The position numbers and the translations under genes were made by a program. From assembly GCA_038373885.1 (NCBI GenBank), contig JAWZYV010016956.1:62001-126000 (forward strand): a DNA stretch of 64,000 nt. The letters run 5' to 3'. The notes below the pieces were generated by a model, which saw only the letters and a list, made by a program, of their open reading frames with translations, was not told where the DNA came from and searched no databases. Positions within the stretch are counted from its first letter, which is position 1, and the number at the start of each line of letters is the position of its first letter. This DNA is from Cheiracanthium punctorium. Its lineage: Eukaryota > Arthropoda > Arachnida > Araneae > Cheiracanthiidae. Positions 24,168 through 36,264 of this stretch are shown one piece after another.

Positions 24168-25838
24168 GTATAATTATTCTCACACATCTGTTAGATGAAT
24201 GTTGCATCTCAGTGATATACTGGTAGTAAATACGGTTCAGTGCCTCATTTTGTGATGCACTTGATGATGTGTTGAAGTTTGTTAACTGAAATTTTAAAAT
24301 AAGTAATTTAATACTTTATTTAATATTATTTGCCCTTACCAAATAAAAAATAATTATTTTATTAATTAATTGCGTGATATTTTTATTATGTAAAATGTTC
24401 TGATACTTTACCTCTTAAAACATCTTTCACCTATATATACAGCTGCGGGGAAATTTAATCTGCTATGCATAAAAATTGCATCTCTATAATAAAATTCGCC
24501 ACCACCCCCCCAATAGAAACCCCTAGATTTCATATTTCAAAAATTTAGCTCATTTTAACTCGGGATGCCAATTTTCAATAAATTTGAACTGAAAATGAAT
24601 GAGTTATGAGTTTTCAAAATTTTCCTCTCCCTATGTTAAAATATTTTTTTCATACTTTAATTCATATCTCATATAATATTGATAATAAGAAGCTGATTAT
24701 TATTTGTACTATTAGAAATAAACGATACAAACATAATTTACTATTATAATTTTTAATAAAATATTGATATCGATTATTAAATTAATATTAAAAAAACTAT
24801 GAATAGCGACCTAGCCAAATTTCGATAGAAATATATGCAGAAAGTAATATTACATGGCTCTGTAAAATTTCAAATTTTTACGTTCAGTAGTTTATTTTAT
24901 ATAAAATAAAATGTGTTATTTTCCTGTGTTAAGGGACCATATGTAAATATCTTAAGTGACAATTTTTTGAAAATTGCGTAAAATAAGCGTAAATTAGGTT
25001 TCTTTTGTGCAAAAACAGTAAAAGTTCTGGTATTAAAAAATACCAAATTTTGAAGCAAATAAATTTTATGTTTGTACAGTTTGATGGTGATTCTATAAAG
25101 CGTCTGAGCGTTCTGGGATTCTATAAGCGACCGAGTTTTGTTGCGTCCGCTACTATTTCCCCCCAAATAAAATATTTTCCATACATAGAATTGGATGTAG
25201 TAGATGTATGCCTTCCAGTACAACATCCTATTTCTGAAAAGCTAACATCCTCAACATTAGAGGCATGAATTTGACCTTTTTATAATGTCTGAAACATCAG
25301 GTCTTTGGACTTCCCCATATTTTATCAAACATTCAAAATAACATTTTTCTGTCTAAATTTTTACCTGACTATAAATTAAAATGTCATATTAAAATTTCAT
25401 AAATGTCATATGTATAAATGAAAAAGTCATAAAAATACTGCACACTGCAGATGATAATATTAAATGAAGAAAGTGAAATAACAATAACAAACACAATAAT
25501 ATGATATTGAGGCGCCAAAAAAGTAATTGCAATTTTTATCTGAAATTCGCACAAGTAAATTTTCAATCATGAACAGTTCTTCAAGTTCGACCTTAACTGT
25601 GTAACATTCATGCTTGTAGTCAGAAGAGCAGAGAACAGCTTCTCACTCTTAGCAACATTTCACCTGTCTAAGAACTTTCTAATACTCAATAACAAATTCA
25701 AAATCATAGAAAGGTTTTCAAAATCGTAAGCAGTCGTTTTGCATTTTTTCTTTAAATCATGTATACGGACCAAGTTTTGGAGCCACAGTTCATTTGGACC
25801 ACTGGCTAAATATTCTAATTTTTACCCCTGATATTCTC

Positions 25839-25874
<36 letters not shown>

Positions 25875-26323
25875 ACGACTAGAAACAGTATTTTTCCTGT
25901 AAATAATATTTATTTCTTTTAACTATCGCGAGCGACATTAACGAAAGGCGAAAAGTTCTATAAAAGGAATCTACAAATAGCATTTTTCAATTTGCAGAAA
26001 GTCCCTTAAAACCATTCGCAATATCTCGAAATTATAGTTGACAATTGATGAAAATTTATATTTAGCGTTGAAGGTTTTCTTTCGTTAATAAAGTCAAAAT
26101 AGAGTGCTGCCATTGAGAAAAACGAAGTTGATGTAGAATTAAATATGAAGAGGGCCGCTTATAAATTAAATTAATAGTAAATTAAAGTACACGTTATTTG
26201 CAAACGAATCGTATATATATAACTTCGCTGTACGACGAACGACAGCCAAATAAAGAGCAAGTGCGCGTTTTTTTTCCTCGCAGCTGTACAAATATAATGC
26301 ACGCAAATTAAAAACTTTCCGTA
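24168..26323. other. AT-rich intergenic DNA, no gene seen
   Basis: Includes the dispersed repeat noted under 5500-5830 and a poly-A tract at 25842-25871. Confidence 0.6.
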
Positions 26324-26533
26324 ATATCACACATAAAGGTACTTATCAACAAATTGATCATTTCAGCCGGTACAAAAGGTCCGGCCTCCCTCAATTGCAA
26401 AAAAGTTAAGCATCTACAACATCAAAAAGCCTTCCAGCAGCTCCAGGCTTGAACTTCTTTCCAACTGAGGAAAGTCGGAACTTTTGTACGTGCCGAAATG
26501 ATCATTTTGTTGGCGTACCTTTTTGTGTGATAT
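26324..26533. mobile_element. Palindromic MITE next to the 2.7-kb hAT element
   Basis: Inverted repeats of about 65-70 bases begin ATATCACACATAAAGGTAC and, reversed, ATATCACACAAAAAGGTACG, and share TGATCATTTC and GTACAAAAG. The centre is short. The target duplication is not clear. A solo-like partial match (ACACATAAAAAGGTACTTAT) occurs near 2263. Confidence 0.65.
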
Positions 26534-26852
26534 TTTAACAGCCAATATCAGGGCCGCTCCTAGGGTGGAATGCGCCTTTGTGCAAACTACTTTTTTGGCG
26601 CCCCCCCGTCTCCTAAAGTAAAAATTTGTTTTAAATTTTCATATAAATATATAGTTAAAATTTCCATATATATATATATGCCTATAACGTAAGTAACATT
26701 TGTTTATACTATCAATAAATAAAAAACAAAATCAAATATTCGTAGCATGTTTACTATCACATTAAAATTATCAAGTACTCAAAAACGAAGCACTTTAAAA
26801 TTAAATAAATTTTTCACTAATATCATAAAAAACAGGTGTTAAAACTAAATAT

Positions 26853-28211
26853 TTACTTTTCGTGCTTTCATTGCAACAAAATTCTTAATTGAGTTTTTTT
26901 ATATCTAATTTATCCGAAATTTCGTTTTCAATGGAAATCATTGAAAAGTCTAAGTCGTTCTTCAGACATAGTTGAGCGTAAATCCTTTTTTTATTATTTT
27001 TAATTTCGAAAAAGTTCTTTCCCCGGGGTTGCAAAAATAAATAAATTCTCAGACCACAGTTACATTTGGGAAGGTTTCTGTTAGAACATGCTGCTCATAT
27101 AAATAATTAAGTACATCAGTTGGAGTCATATTGTCTTTAATAAATCGTTGAAGTAATTTCAGTTCTTCAAACAATGTTTTCCAATCAATATCGCTTTCAG
27201 AATCATATTTAATAAATCTTAATCGTCAAATTCTTTTAGATTATTTATATTGTGAATGAGTTTAAAATCGGCATTGTTTTCTTTGATAAATAGGAATCTT
27301 TCTGTACTTGATGTATCTAAAATTGTGAAAAAGAAATTAACTTTAAATTTTTTTTTTCCATCGTTAATAGCTTCATCTGGGGCTTCATATTCAAACATTT
27401 TTTCCTATTTCTTCTTCGAATATCGGGAAAAGAGCTTTCAACATCTTGGTTAGTTGCTATTTTCATTGAAGACGATATGAAATTTTCAAACATTTCATCA
27501 CTCCGTTGCTCTTTGAAATACTGTAAAATAGAATCAAGATTTTGTATTACGGTTCGAATGCAATATGTGGGATTTTGCACCATCTTGCTTATTACATTAA
27601 TATGGCTTAAAATTTCGTACCATATGTAAATTGAACAAATAATTTAAATGAAAATAATTTCGTTATTAAATTATCTGCTTGTACCCTAGTTTCGATGTCT
27701 TTGGAATTATCTTCTGTTGTCTCTAAAGAGCTTGGTAAATTTCTTTGAGGTTATGCTTAAGAGGTTTAATTGCTACTATTCTACTTTTCCATCTAGTTGT
27801 GGACAATGGCTTTAAATTTACATTTCTAACATATGTTTTGATTATAGCCCGTCGTTTAACAGAACTTGAAAAATAATCATACAGTTCTTGTATTACGCTA
27901 AAAAAGTTTACTGTTTCAAATGTTACTTTTGCTGCATCGTTAATTACTAGGTTTAAAGTATGGGCAGCGCATGGAATAAAAAAAGCCCGTGGATTTATTT
28001 CTCTGATTTTATGTTGTAGTCCTTTATGCTTTCCTTTCGTATTTGCGCCGTTGTCATAGGCTTGGCCCCTTAAATCTAAAATATTGATGTTCAGTGAATT
28101 TAGGTATGTCTGTATGAAATTAGCTTTGCAATAATTTGAGGTAGGTAGACTGGGAAGTTCCATGGAAAAAATTAGTCTGTAAATTTTTGAATGTGCCTTG
28201 TCTTCATACAT
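26853..28211 (-). pseudogene. hAT transposase pseudogene (ZMYM/TTF-type family)
   Basis: The longest open part (27723-28211, 162 codons) carries family hallmarks in order: GQAYDNGANT-GKHKGLQ, then INPRAFFIPCAAHTLNLV with the C-x2-H pattern, then YDYFSSSVKR, then STTRWKSR. The frame breaks near 27620 and resumes through WYEILSHINVISK and FPDIRRRNRKK (27317-27583). After more shifts, a remnant of the C-terminal hAT dimerisation region follows (PGERTFSKLKIIK, then LRSTMSEERL, about 26900-27030). The likely stop is at 26853-26855. The N-terminal zinc-finger region is not found. It has several frameshifts, so no active enzyme is made. Confidence 0.88.
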
Positions 28212-28841
28212 GAACTTATATCTCTAACAGGTTTGCACCTTCTAGGCCTGTTCTTTGTAAAGTGTTCTTTTCAGTTCGCACATTTTGCTTCTTTTTTTTT
28301 TTTTTTTTTCACTAGAAAAAAAAATGTTGCAGTACTTCATTTCATTAAAATAAAATAATTCATGTGCGGAACCCATGGGCTTCGGCAGAATATTTTCCAA
28401 GAAGGATGGTATTCAAATCCAGGTATGGCAAACGGGGCACATGGCCCGGACGCTGTGAGCACGAAAATTGTAAGAAGAGGGCGCAAAATTGAGGTTTGTC
28501 CCGGGGTGACGCAATCTCCAGTTGCGACACTGGTCGAGAGTATATAGAAAACAATCTTTTTCAGGGATAAAAACCAGGAGAGTAGAAGATGGTTTTGCAC
28601 CCCTGGCAGAACACTCCGAATTGCGCCACCTTCCACTATTTCTTGAACAACTTTACTAATAAATTTTCCTTCCCTCATAGTTATTGTACTTAACAAAATC
28701 CTACCTATTCTTCTTATAGATGCTCTATTTTGAAAAAAAAAAAAAAATGAAATAAAACATAAAAGAGTGAAACTCTACCTACACTTTTTGTGATCCAGCT
28801 GATCTTGTGTTCAATTTTCTGCCTACGCCCTGACGGGGACC

Positions 28842-29062
28842 AATCCCGCCAGGGGTGGCCCTAGGGTACGTGTCGACCCCCTGCAAAAGTAAAAAAGGTC
28901 CAGAAAAAAATAAACATCTGTTAGACAGCAATAAACAATCTATTTCGCCCCTTTTACGCTCTTGATCACGTTCTTCTCCTGTTTTTGAGTTCGAAATGAC
29001 GTCGATTCGAATATGGCGCCCCGATACTATGCTTACCGTGTCGGGCCGCCCCTGAGTCCCGC
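28842..29062. mobile_element. Short hAT-type MITE nested in the 2.7-kb hAT element
   Basis: The element spans 28850-29054 (205 bp) with tips CAGGGGTGGCCCTAGGG and, reversed, CAGGGGCGGCCCGACACG. The TSD is AATCCCGC / AGTCCCGC (7 of 8). Confidence 0.82.
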
Positions 29063-29288
29063 CAAACCTCTAGTTACGGCTCAGCTAAAAATACTTCTTT
29101 TTAGGACTTAAAGTCCAACTTTAGCTGATATAATATGAAAATAGAATCACTAAAATTGAACCTTAACAATATTAGCTTCATATACAAAATTTCTTGTCAG
29201 TCTTGCCTCGGTTTGGCGCCCCTAGCACCGAGGCGCCCTTGTGCGACGCACAACCTGCACAACCGTAAGGGGCGGCCCTGGCCAATAT

Positions 29289-29437
29289 ATTTCCTCCCTA
29301 TTTTACAGCACAACTGTGCAAAGTATTTTTTTATTCATTTTAGTTTTTGAAGGCAAGACCTTTTTATTAATTTTGATTTTTAGAACCTCAAATTGTAAAA
29401 ATCAAAATCAATTTGTTTATTTTTATACATGCTCTCA

Positions 29438-29469
<32 letters not shown>

Positions 29470-32400
29470 ATAAGTAAGTAATATGTTAATAATTCAAAAG
29501 TAAAGAATCATTTCCTTTTTTTATTAAAAGAAAAGTACATCAGCATTAGCGTAACGTTTTAATCTAATGTTTTTGTAAAATTTTTGCACCGTTTTTGATG
29601 AAGCTCGCCAATATACATCAATCAATAAAAAATACGTTATTAAAACTCCTTGAAATATTTTTTCCCTGGGGAGAGAATATATATCTAATTAGTTATTAAA
29701 AAATCTAAAGATAAGGAATTTGAGTTAAACTTTCAAATGAACTTCAAAACTTTCAAAAACTTTCAGCATGAACAAATTATATTCATGCATTTTTGAATAA
29801 GCATAGATATAATTTGTTTGCTTTTAATTTTTATTGGTGATGTCTTATATCCTTAATTTCCTCTCATGAACACAATTTACGTTGTTCAATGATTTCCAAA
29901 CGTATTTTAGCATGCTTCATGTTTGTATTATACGGTTTAATTTTATGTGTGAACGAAGCAAATATCCTCTTAAAATGCGTACGCATATATCCAGTTCGTG
30001 CGGTCACACGGTTTTCAGGGGAAAGGCCGCTTGACCTTTCCCTAGATTATGGCGGCCATTTCACCAGTTTTATGCAACACAGGTAATTAAAATTTCAAAC
30101 CAAGACAAATATCTGTGAAACAAAATTTTACATAACTTTTAAAAGCTCACTTGCGGGGTAGTTTCACATTCAGTGCCTCGAAAGATCAATTTTTATTTTA
30201 TTTTACATTTTGGAGAGGCTTGGGCCTCACGGGCACCGCAACGTATAACTCGACGCCCATGGCCAGGTATGGCACAAGCACAACGCAGTCTCCCAGCGAG
30301 GCATTCAGAGACGCACATGATGGTGTGGAAACAACACTGTGTGGTCTCAAAAAATGAGCCCTTCCTTTCCGCCGCCCCTTCTAATGATGAGAACGAACAG
30401 GATGAACCTGGGTTCAAACTGAAAAATAATAGAGTAAAAAATTAATTTATTTCTCTGTTAAAATTAGGCTTGCCACCTTTTATACATGGATTTACGGGAC
30501 TTTCGCAATTAAAATGCGGGGCACAGCTAAAAAAAAAAAGCCGGACCCAGCTTACTTATTACAGGAAAGCGAGAAACATAATTACAGCCAAATTTAATTT
30601 TTACACTTTAAATAGTTTTATTGAATAGTATGTTTACTAGTAATTCGGCATAATTATACATGCAACATAGTTGACAGTTAAAACAACCAGGAAAACAAAT
30701 GAAAAATTAACATTAACTATTAGTTTTCGAACGTTCTTTTTTGTAAACAAAACAAATAATAATATCATTTGCAGTTAAATTAAATAAACTTCATATTTTC
30801 TTTCACAAAAAAAGTCTTTGGCATTTTAAAAATAATTAAAACAACCAATACGCAGGTATCCATAACATAACTTTATATAAAAATTAAAAAGAACTTCCTT
30901 AAATCACATCTACTACGATTATAATATTTATTTATTTGGATAAAATCATATATATAACCAGAGTGAGAAATTGGGAGCAAAAATCTAGGCGTCAATGGCA
31001 CCTAACTTTTTTTTTTTCTTCCGGTTACCAAACTGTCTCGTTCAGGTGCAGTTTCGTAAACCTTTGTTTTGTTTATATGCATAAACTATAAACATGTAGG
31101 CTTAATGATCATGTACAGTAATAATAAAGAAGATCAGGACTATTAAAATTAAGATAGTAATAAACAGTAAGTAAATATAAAAAATTAATTTTTATAGCTT
31201 TCCACCTATGCACCCAGAATAAAATATTATGATACATTTTACAATTTTACAATCTTATTAAAAATCCCCAGAATTTGCAAAATAGTCGTTTTTTGCGTTA
31301 TTTTTGTTTAAAAAGTCGCCTAGTCGGCCGATGCCAAAATAGTTGCTTTTTAGTCGCTTGTGGCAGCCCTGTATCAGCCGAAATGTTAGGCGTCAAAAAT
31401 GACAACTAATCTTGGTCTTAAATCTTGGTCGTCAAAACAAAAATCACAGTTGCAAAATACGACTAACGACTGCTAATTTTCACGCCCTGTATATAACTAC
31501 TTTTACTAAAATCATAATATTACTTGTTTAGTAAAGGAACTATACAATCACTTCATCTGAGATCCTATTTTTTTAGAAAAGAAACTTAATATCTCTTCTC
31601 CTTATAATTTATCAAATTAATTAATTACTTATTCTACTCAAAAAATGGGCCAAAAGTGGGACATTTGGCGTTCCGCACACACCTCTCGCTGGACGCGTGC
31701 TGTAAGGCCCTAAAAACAGGACGTCCCGGCTCTCGTGAGACGGTTGGCAACCCAGTTTTAAAATGCTTAACTATACTTATTAGCCATCCCTTCTGAAGCT
31801 TTTCGGAATTCGCTATCGAATCCACAAAACCGCATGAATCATTTGACCTAGCACATTCCTTTTCCAATCTACCAGAGTTGGGGGAAAATCTTTTTTTTTT
31901 TTTTTTTTTGAGTAAACCAGGTTATTTTTGTTTTTTTAATCCTTTTATAATTGCATGTTACATATGTATAAATAAAATTATTTGTAAAATATTCAAATGA
32001 CAATTAACATTTTTTCTGAAAATAATTAAAACAATGTAAAGAAGCAATTGTTGCTATACTTATGCGGACATTGAAATCATTCAATTTTAATATTTCATTT
32101 AGAGAAACTATTTTTCATATTTAGTTTATAATATAATACAATAGTAATTGTTTACTAGATTTTACATGAAATATTGCTCTTAGATACATCAGTAATAATG
32201 GTGATGAGTTGTTCAAAATGATATTTTTAAGGTTTAGAAATAAGTTGTTAAAACACGAAACCTCTATTTAAGAAACAAAATAAAAATGGAGCCTGTAGTT
32301 TAATTTAATTAATAATTTTTCATAATTATAAAACAATAAGGTATCTATTAGATTGATATAAAAACTTATAGTTGACACTTATAAGGATAATTTAAAAATA

Positions 32401-32487
32401 TATCAGAACGTATTCTATCTGTAATATTCGTAATTTTAAATTATTCTTTTAAAAAAACCAGTTTTTTTTTAAAAATATAAAACTTAT
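29289..32487. other. AT-rich intergenic DNA, no gene seen
   Basis: It contains GC-richer patches at 30200-30400 and 31650-31760 that look like decayed element ends, but their TIRs and TSD could not be confirmed. Confidence 0.5.
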
Positions 32488-33015
32488 TTAACCCTTTAAC
32501 GCGCAGTGTTCCCGCTTCTGGCTGTTGCCATTCGTTGTTGACGTTTTGACTGTTGCCAGTCGCGAAGAATAGATTTGATCTCTATAAAAATAGTTGCGGG
32601 TGACATAGAATCCTTTACTTTTTAGTACGTCATTTCCTGTAAAAAAATGGTCACGGTTATTTTTAACAGCACTGACATCTGCCGAAAAATGGAAGAACGC
32701 GAGAACAGCTGGATAGATTGCCCAATGCTGAAAAAAAAGGGCAGCCGTTGCCATCGCTCGACTTAACTACCAGCAAGATGGCGGACGATCGAAACGTTCA
32801 TTGCGTGCCACAGACCTAGAGACCCTTTTTTGACGACACGTTTCGATCGTCCGCCATCTTGCCGCACAGCCAGCGGTCGTCAAAAAAGGGTCTTTAGATC
32901 TGTGGCACGCGATGAACGTTTCGATCTTCCGCCATCTTGCTGGTAGTTAAGTCAAGCGATGGCAACGCTGCCCCTTTTTTCAGCATTGGGAAAGGGTTGC
33001 GCCTCATAGGGTTAA
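32488..33015 (+). mobile_element. TTAA MITE family A copy with an extra partial arm
   Basis: The element spans 32492-33011 between TTAA sites. The left stem region is rearranged. The loop contains an extra piece of arm, giving three YY1-type words (near 32777, 32853 and 32933), the most in any copy here. Confidence 0.88.
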
Positions 33016-33698
33016 ACCATGCCAACCTTGCAATCTACAATAATTTGTATTTTAAAATCATTATTCCAGCAGCATCATGGCCCGTGTTCATCTGGCGATC
33101 AAGGTGCAAGTAAGTGCAAAAAAAATTTTCCTCCTTGGCTCTTCGGACGCATCTGAGCCGTGGGAAAAAGGCCTCCTATCCCCAAACGAGCTACCTCGAT
33201 CCCAAAGACCTCTGCGTTATCCTCCACTGGACTCGGACAGTGCCAGAAAGGATTAGAGGAGAGAAGAGACGCGGCTCAAAACAGTGGAGTAGCGTGTCGC
33301 CCTGCTAACAATGAGGAGGACCGAAAGGGGTTAAAAGGCGGTGAAATGACTAAACGGCATCTTCTTTCTTTTCTCTTTTTGACGGCGCGGCGGCGTTTTT
33401 TCAGTCTGCTGTCCGGAAAGACACTAGCTGCTGTGGTGGGGGTCTGATGACGCCGAAACGTCAGCACGATGGGCGTGGGGGGGTTATACACGTTGGGGTG
33501 GCGAAGATAGCCGAAAATTCTTATGCCATGATTGATTATTTGCACCGCCTATAGACTAGGGGTAATCGCTAAGTCCATGTGGATTAGCTCATGGGGCTAA
33601 TCCATTGAAATAGAAAGAGAAAGACATGAATGCAAAATCTGGGAGGCAAACGCACTTGTTATGGACAAGAATTCCGTTGTCAGTAAGAAACGATACAC
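33016..33698. other. GC-richer unassigned segment
   Basis: Open frames exist on both strands with no recognisable domain. A CTGATGA-CGCC-GAAAC string lies at 33444-33459. The last part (33635-33676) is shared with the composite MITE at 3829. Confidence 0.4.
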
Positions 33699-34079
33699 TT
33701 AACCCTTTAACGCGCAGTGTTCCCGCTCTGGGAACACCCAACTCTGACGTTTTGACTGTTGCCAGTCACGAAGAATAGATTTCATTTCTATAAAAATAGT
33801 GGCGGGTGACATAGCTCCACGAGAATCCTTTACTTTTTAAGCACGTCATTTCCCGTAAAAAAATTGATACGATTATTTTTAACAGCATTGACATCTGCTG
33901 AAAAATGGAAGAATGCGAGAACAGCTGGATAGATTGCTGTCGTCAAAAAAGGGTCTCTAGATCTGTGGCACCCGATGAACGTTTTGATCGTCCGCCATCT
34001 TGCTGGTAGTTCAGTCGAGCGATGGCAACGGCTGCCCTTTTTTTCAGCATTGGGAAAGGGTTGCGCCTCAAAGGGTTAA
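33699..34079 (+). mobile_element. TTAA MITE family A, one hairpin arm deleted
   Basis: The element spans 33703-34075 between TTAA sites at 33699-33702 and 34076-34079. The first hairpin arm is lost, so the element is shorter (373 bp) and has a single YY1-type word. Its left flank (about 33635-33676) shares a segment of about 42 bases with the inside of the composite copy at 3829-4656, in inverse orientation. Confidence 0.88.
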
Positions 34080-34537
34080 ATCTTGAATTTTCTTCATGCA
34101 CAAAAGAAATAGACGAATATTTACCTCCGATTTTAACTGAAAATCTTTGGTTGGATTCACATCGGTAGAGATGGTGCTCTTTCAACCTTCCTTCTAGTTG
34201 CAGTGGGTGGGCCGAAAGGGTTTGGACCCCCCAAGAAATTTGGGTTTATGATAACTGGATGCCAATAATCAAGTCTTTTCATGAAAAATTCTATGTTTTT
34301 CACCTTTTAGGCAATTTCAGATGGTTTTTTTTTTTCTTTTCTGGCTGTGTGCTAGTTATCTTTTAAAATAAAGTGGAAATTGAAGAACGAATTTTATTTT
34401 ATCCTAGAAAGAAGAATTAGTCCCTTCTTTTACTCAGGGTTGGATTTCCTGCCGAAGTATTTGTACCACTGTACGCCTTTGTTGAAATGTATGAGAATAA
34501 CACTCTTTAAGCATCGAATTACTTTTTAATGCAAATC

Positions 34538-34868
34538 TATTCCAGGGATCGATCCAGGAATTTTTTCCAGGGTCCCGTGTGAAAACTGCTTATTTTTGTG
34601 AACTTCAGAACTTAATTTAGTGAATTTCAACACTTATTTTTGTGAATTTTCATGCCAATTTTTAATACAATTCACTTTTTTTTTGTTATTGATAAAACAG
34701 ATTAAAGAGTAGGGTAAAATGCGAATGAAGGGTCATTTTAATCGATTATATTTTCGCGATAGGGCCGTTTTAATCGATTATATTGTGAAGGGGCCGTTTT
34801 AATCGATTGTAATTTTGTGAAGGGCCGCGAAATGGACCCAATTTTCGTCTGCATCAAGCCCTGTATTC
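34538..34868. mobile_element. MITE with CAGGG tips and 5-bp TSD, copy 1
   Basis: The element spans 34543-34863 (321 bp). The left tip is CAGGGATCGATCCAGG and the right end is GCATCAAGCCCTG, flanked by TATTC on both sides. Internal repeats of a GGGCCGTTTTAATCGATT-like unit are present. It is homologous along its length to the element at 53299. Confidence 0.8.
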
Positions 34869-36059
34869 TTCGAAGTTTATAACATTGCCAATCACACAGA
34901 CGCACATTTACTTGTACAGATTTAATTTTTCGCTGTCCTTTGTTAAAAAAAAAAAAAAAAAAAAAGAAAGAAAGAAAGAAACTGGGCTGTCTCTAAAATC
35001 TTGATTTTTGTAAGAAAGAACGGCTATTTTTTGTCGGTGATCACAGCGATGAAAATATGGGATTGCTTTTAAATAAGGAACAAAACGCTCCGTGTGATAC
35101 GGGTCGGTCACTTTAGTTGAAAGTATAATATTTCACACAACACTTTCAGAGGTTACTGTACGCAGTTGGAAGCGGAAACATTGAAATGGAAGATTCATTT
35201 AAAAGTTAAATTTAAGTAATACCGACTAAAAAGTTTCAGTTGTAATAAAGTAAATGTGTTTACTTTGATGTGGCAAAACACGCCTATGTTAAAATATGCA
35301 AAAGCAATATTTTAACTTATACATACGTATACGCAATCAACAAACAGCTTCTATTCGTGTTAGATGCACAATTTTCTTTGGGCATTTTTATAGCTATATA
35401 GTGAAACTAAAACCTAAAAAAAAATGAAAAAAAAAAAATGAAAAAAATAGAACAATGGTAACTCTTTAAAAAAGCAATTAAATAAAATATACCTGCTTTA
35501 GTGATTCGATTTCTTTGAATCCTCGCTGAAATAATTAAATTTACGTTGAAATCTCCCATTAACACTCTCCAGATGTTATACTCAAGATCTATGAATTTCA
35601 ATTTGAATTAAAAGTAGGAAAAATCTATTGTAAAATATAGTTGTAATTTCACACTCTACATTCCAAATATTCTAATTTGACTTATCGTTCAAATCCTACC
35701 TTTAATGGGCATCACTTCATCCCAAACAAGCATTCATTAAATTTGTAAACTCTTTCATAAATTGATGATATGTGATTATTATGTAATGATTTTCGATTTC
35801 GAATGAAAAATCTTGAAAACAAGGGGCAGCAAGAAAAGATATTGTTAAAATTGCATGAGTATTAATAAAGACTCGTACAAACAGCGTTGTGCAACATACA
35901 TCATGTATGTAGGAGGCCCCAATAAATGAATGTGCCTCTGGGCCCCAAACGGTCAGGTCATAATCACAAGCCCTGATAATAATAATGTTGGCTAGCCCTG
36001 AAGGAGCAACAAAATCGTCGAAGCGGTATCCGGCTTTTGAAAAGAAAAACTCATGCTTC
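34869..36059. other. Upstream flank of the ZSWIM-type gene, no gene seen
   Basis: AT-rich with poly-A tracts. Long frames antisense to the promoter (35717-36322) have no domain and are not supported. Confidence 0.55.
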
Positions 36060-36264
36060 TCCTCTCCTCCTCTCTCTCTCTCTATTCGGAATTGTTGATA
36101 AATCGTCTCCCCACGTGACATCGGGCGCTCCCGTCGCCAACTTGGCGTGCCCCCCCCGCACGCAGGCGCTCTGGGACAATTAAAGAGACCGGCGCATGCG
36201 CGCGCTCCTTCCGCTGTGTCGAGAGCGTCGGAGCAGTCCCCCCCAGTCCTCAGTCGACTCCAAG
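36060..36264 (+). promoter_or_regulatory. GC-rich, TATA-less promoter and 5' leader of the ZSWIM-type gene
   Basis: A GC-rich island in AT-rich surroundings directly precedes the first exon. It starts with a CT run (36067-36083; GAGA on the other strand, the type bound by GAGA factor). It contains the perfect palindrome GCGCATGCGC at 36192-36201, the NRF-1/Ewg consensus core. A YY1-type word, CAAGATGGCG, sits at 36261-36270 over the start codon. No TATA box is visible. The transcription start cannot be placed from sequence alone. Confidence 0.65.

Larger units (their letters stand above)
26541..29288 (-). mobile_element. 2.7-kb hAT element with decayed transposase
   Basis: The element spans 26549-29280 (2732 bp). 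The tips are CAGGGCCGCTCCTAGGG and, reversed, CAGGGCCGCCCCTTACGG, with exact 8-bp TSD GCCAATAT (26541-26548 and 29281-29288). It encodes a broken ZMYM/TTF-type hAT transposase on the minus strand (26853-28211). The 5' third (about 28212-28840) holds unexplained sequence with poly-T and GC-rich DNA instead of the N-terminal transposase, probably a further insertion. A separate MITE sits at 28850-29054. Confidence 0.92.

Noticed and set aside
30466..31752. Possible 1.3-kb element with GGCTTGCCACC / GGTTGGCAACCC ends
   Set aside because: Tip similarity is short and the flanking 8-mers agree poorly, so boundaries cannot be trusted.
36196..36264. N-terminal extension of the ZSWIM exon from an upstream in-frame ATG
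   Set aside because: The ATG lies inside a GCGCATGCGC promoter palindrome and the encoded residues do not look conserved. The ATG at 36265 has a better context.
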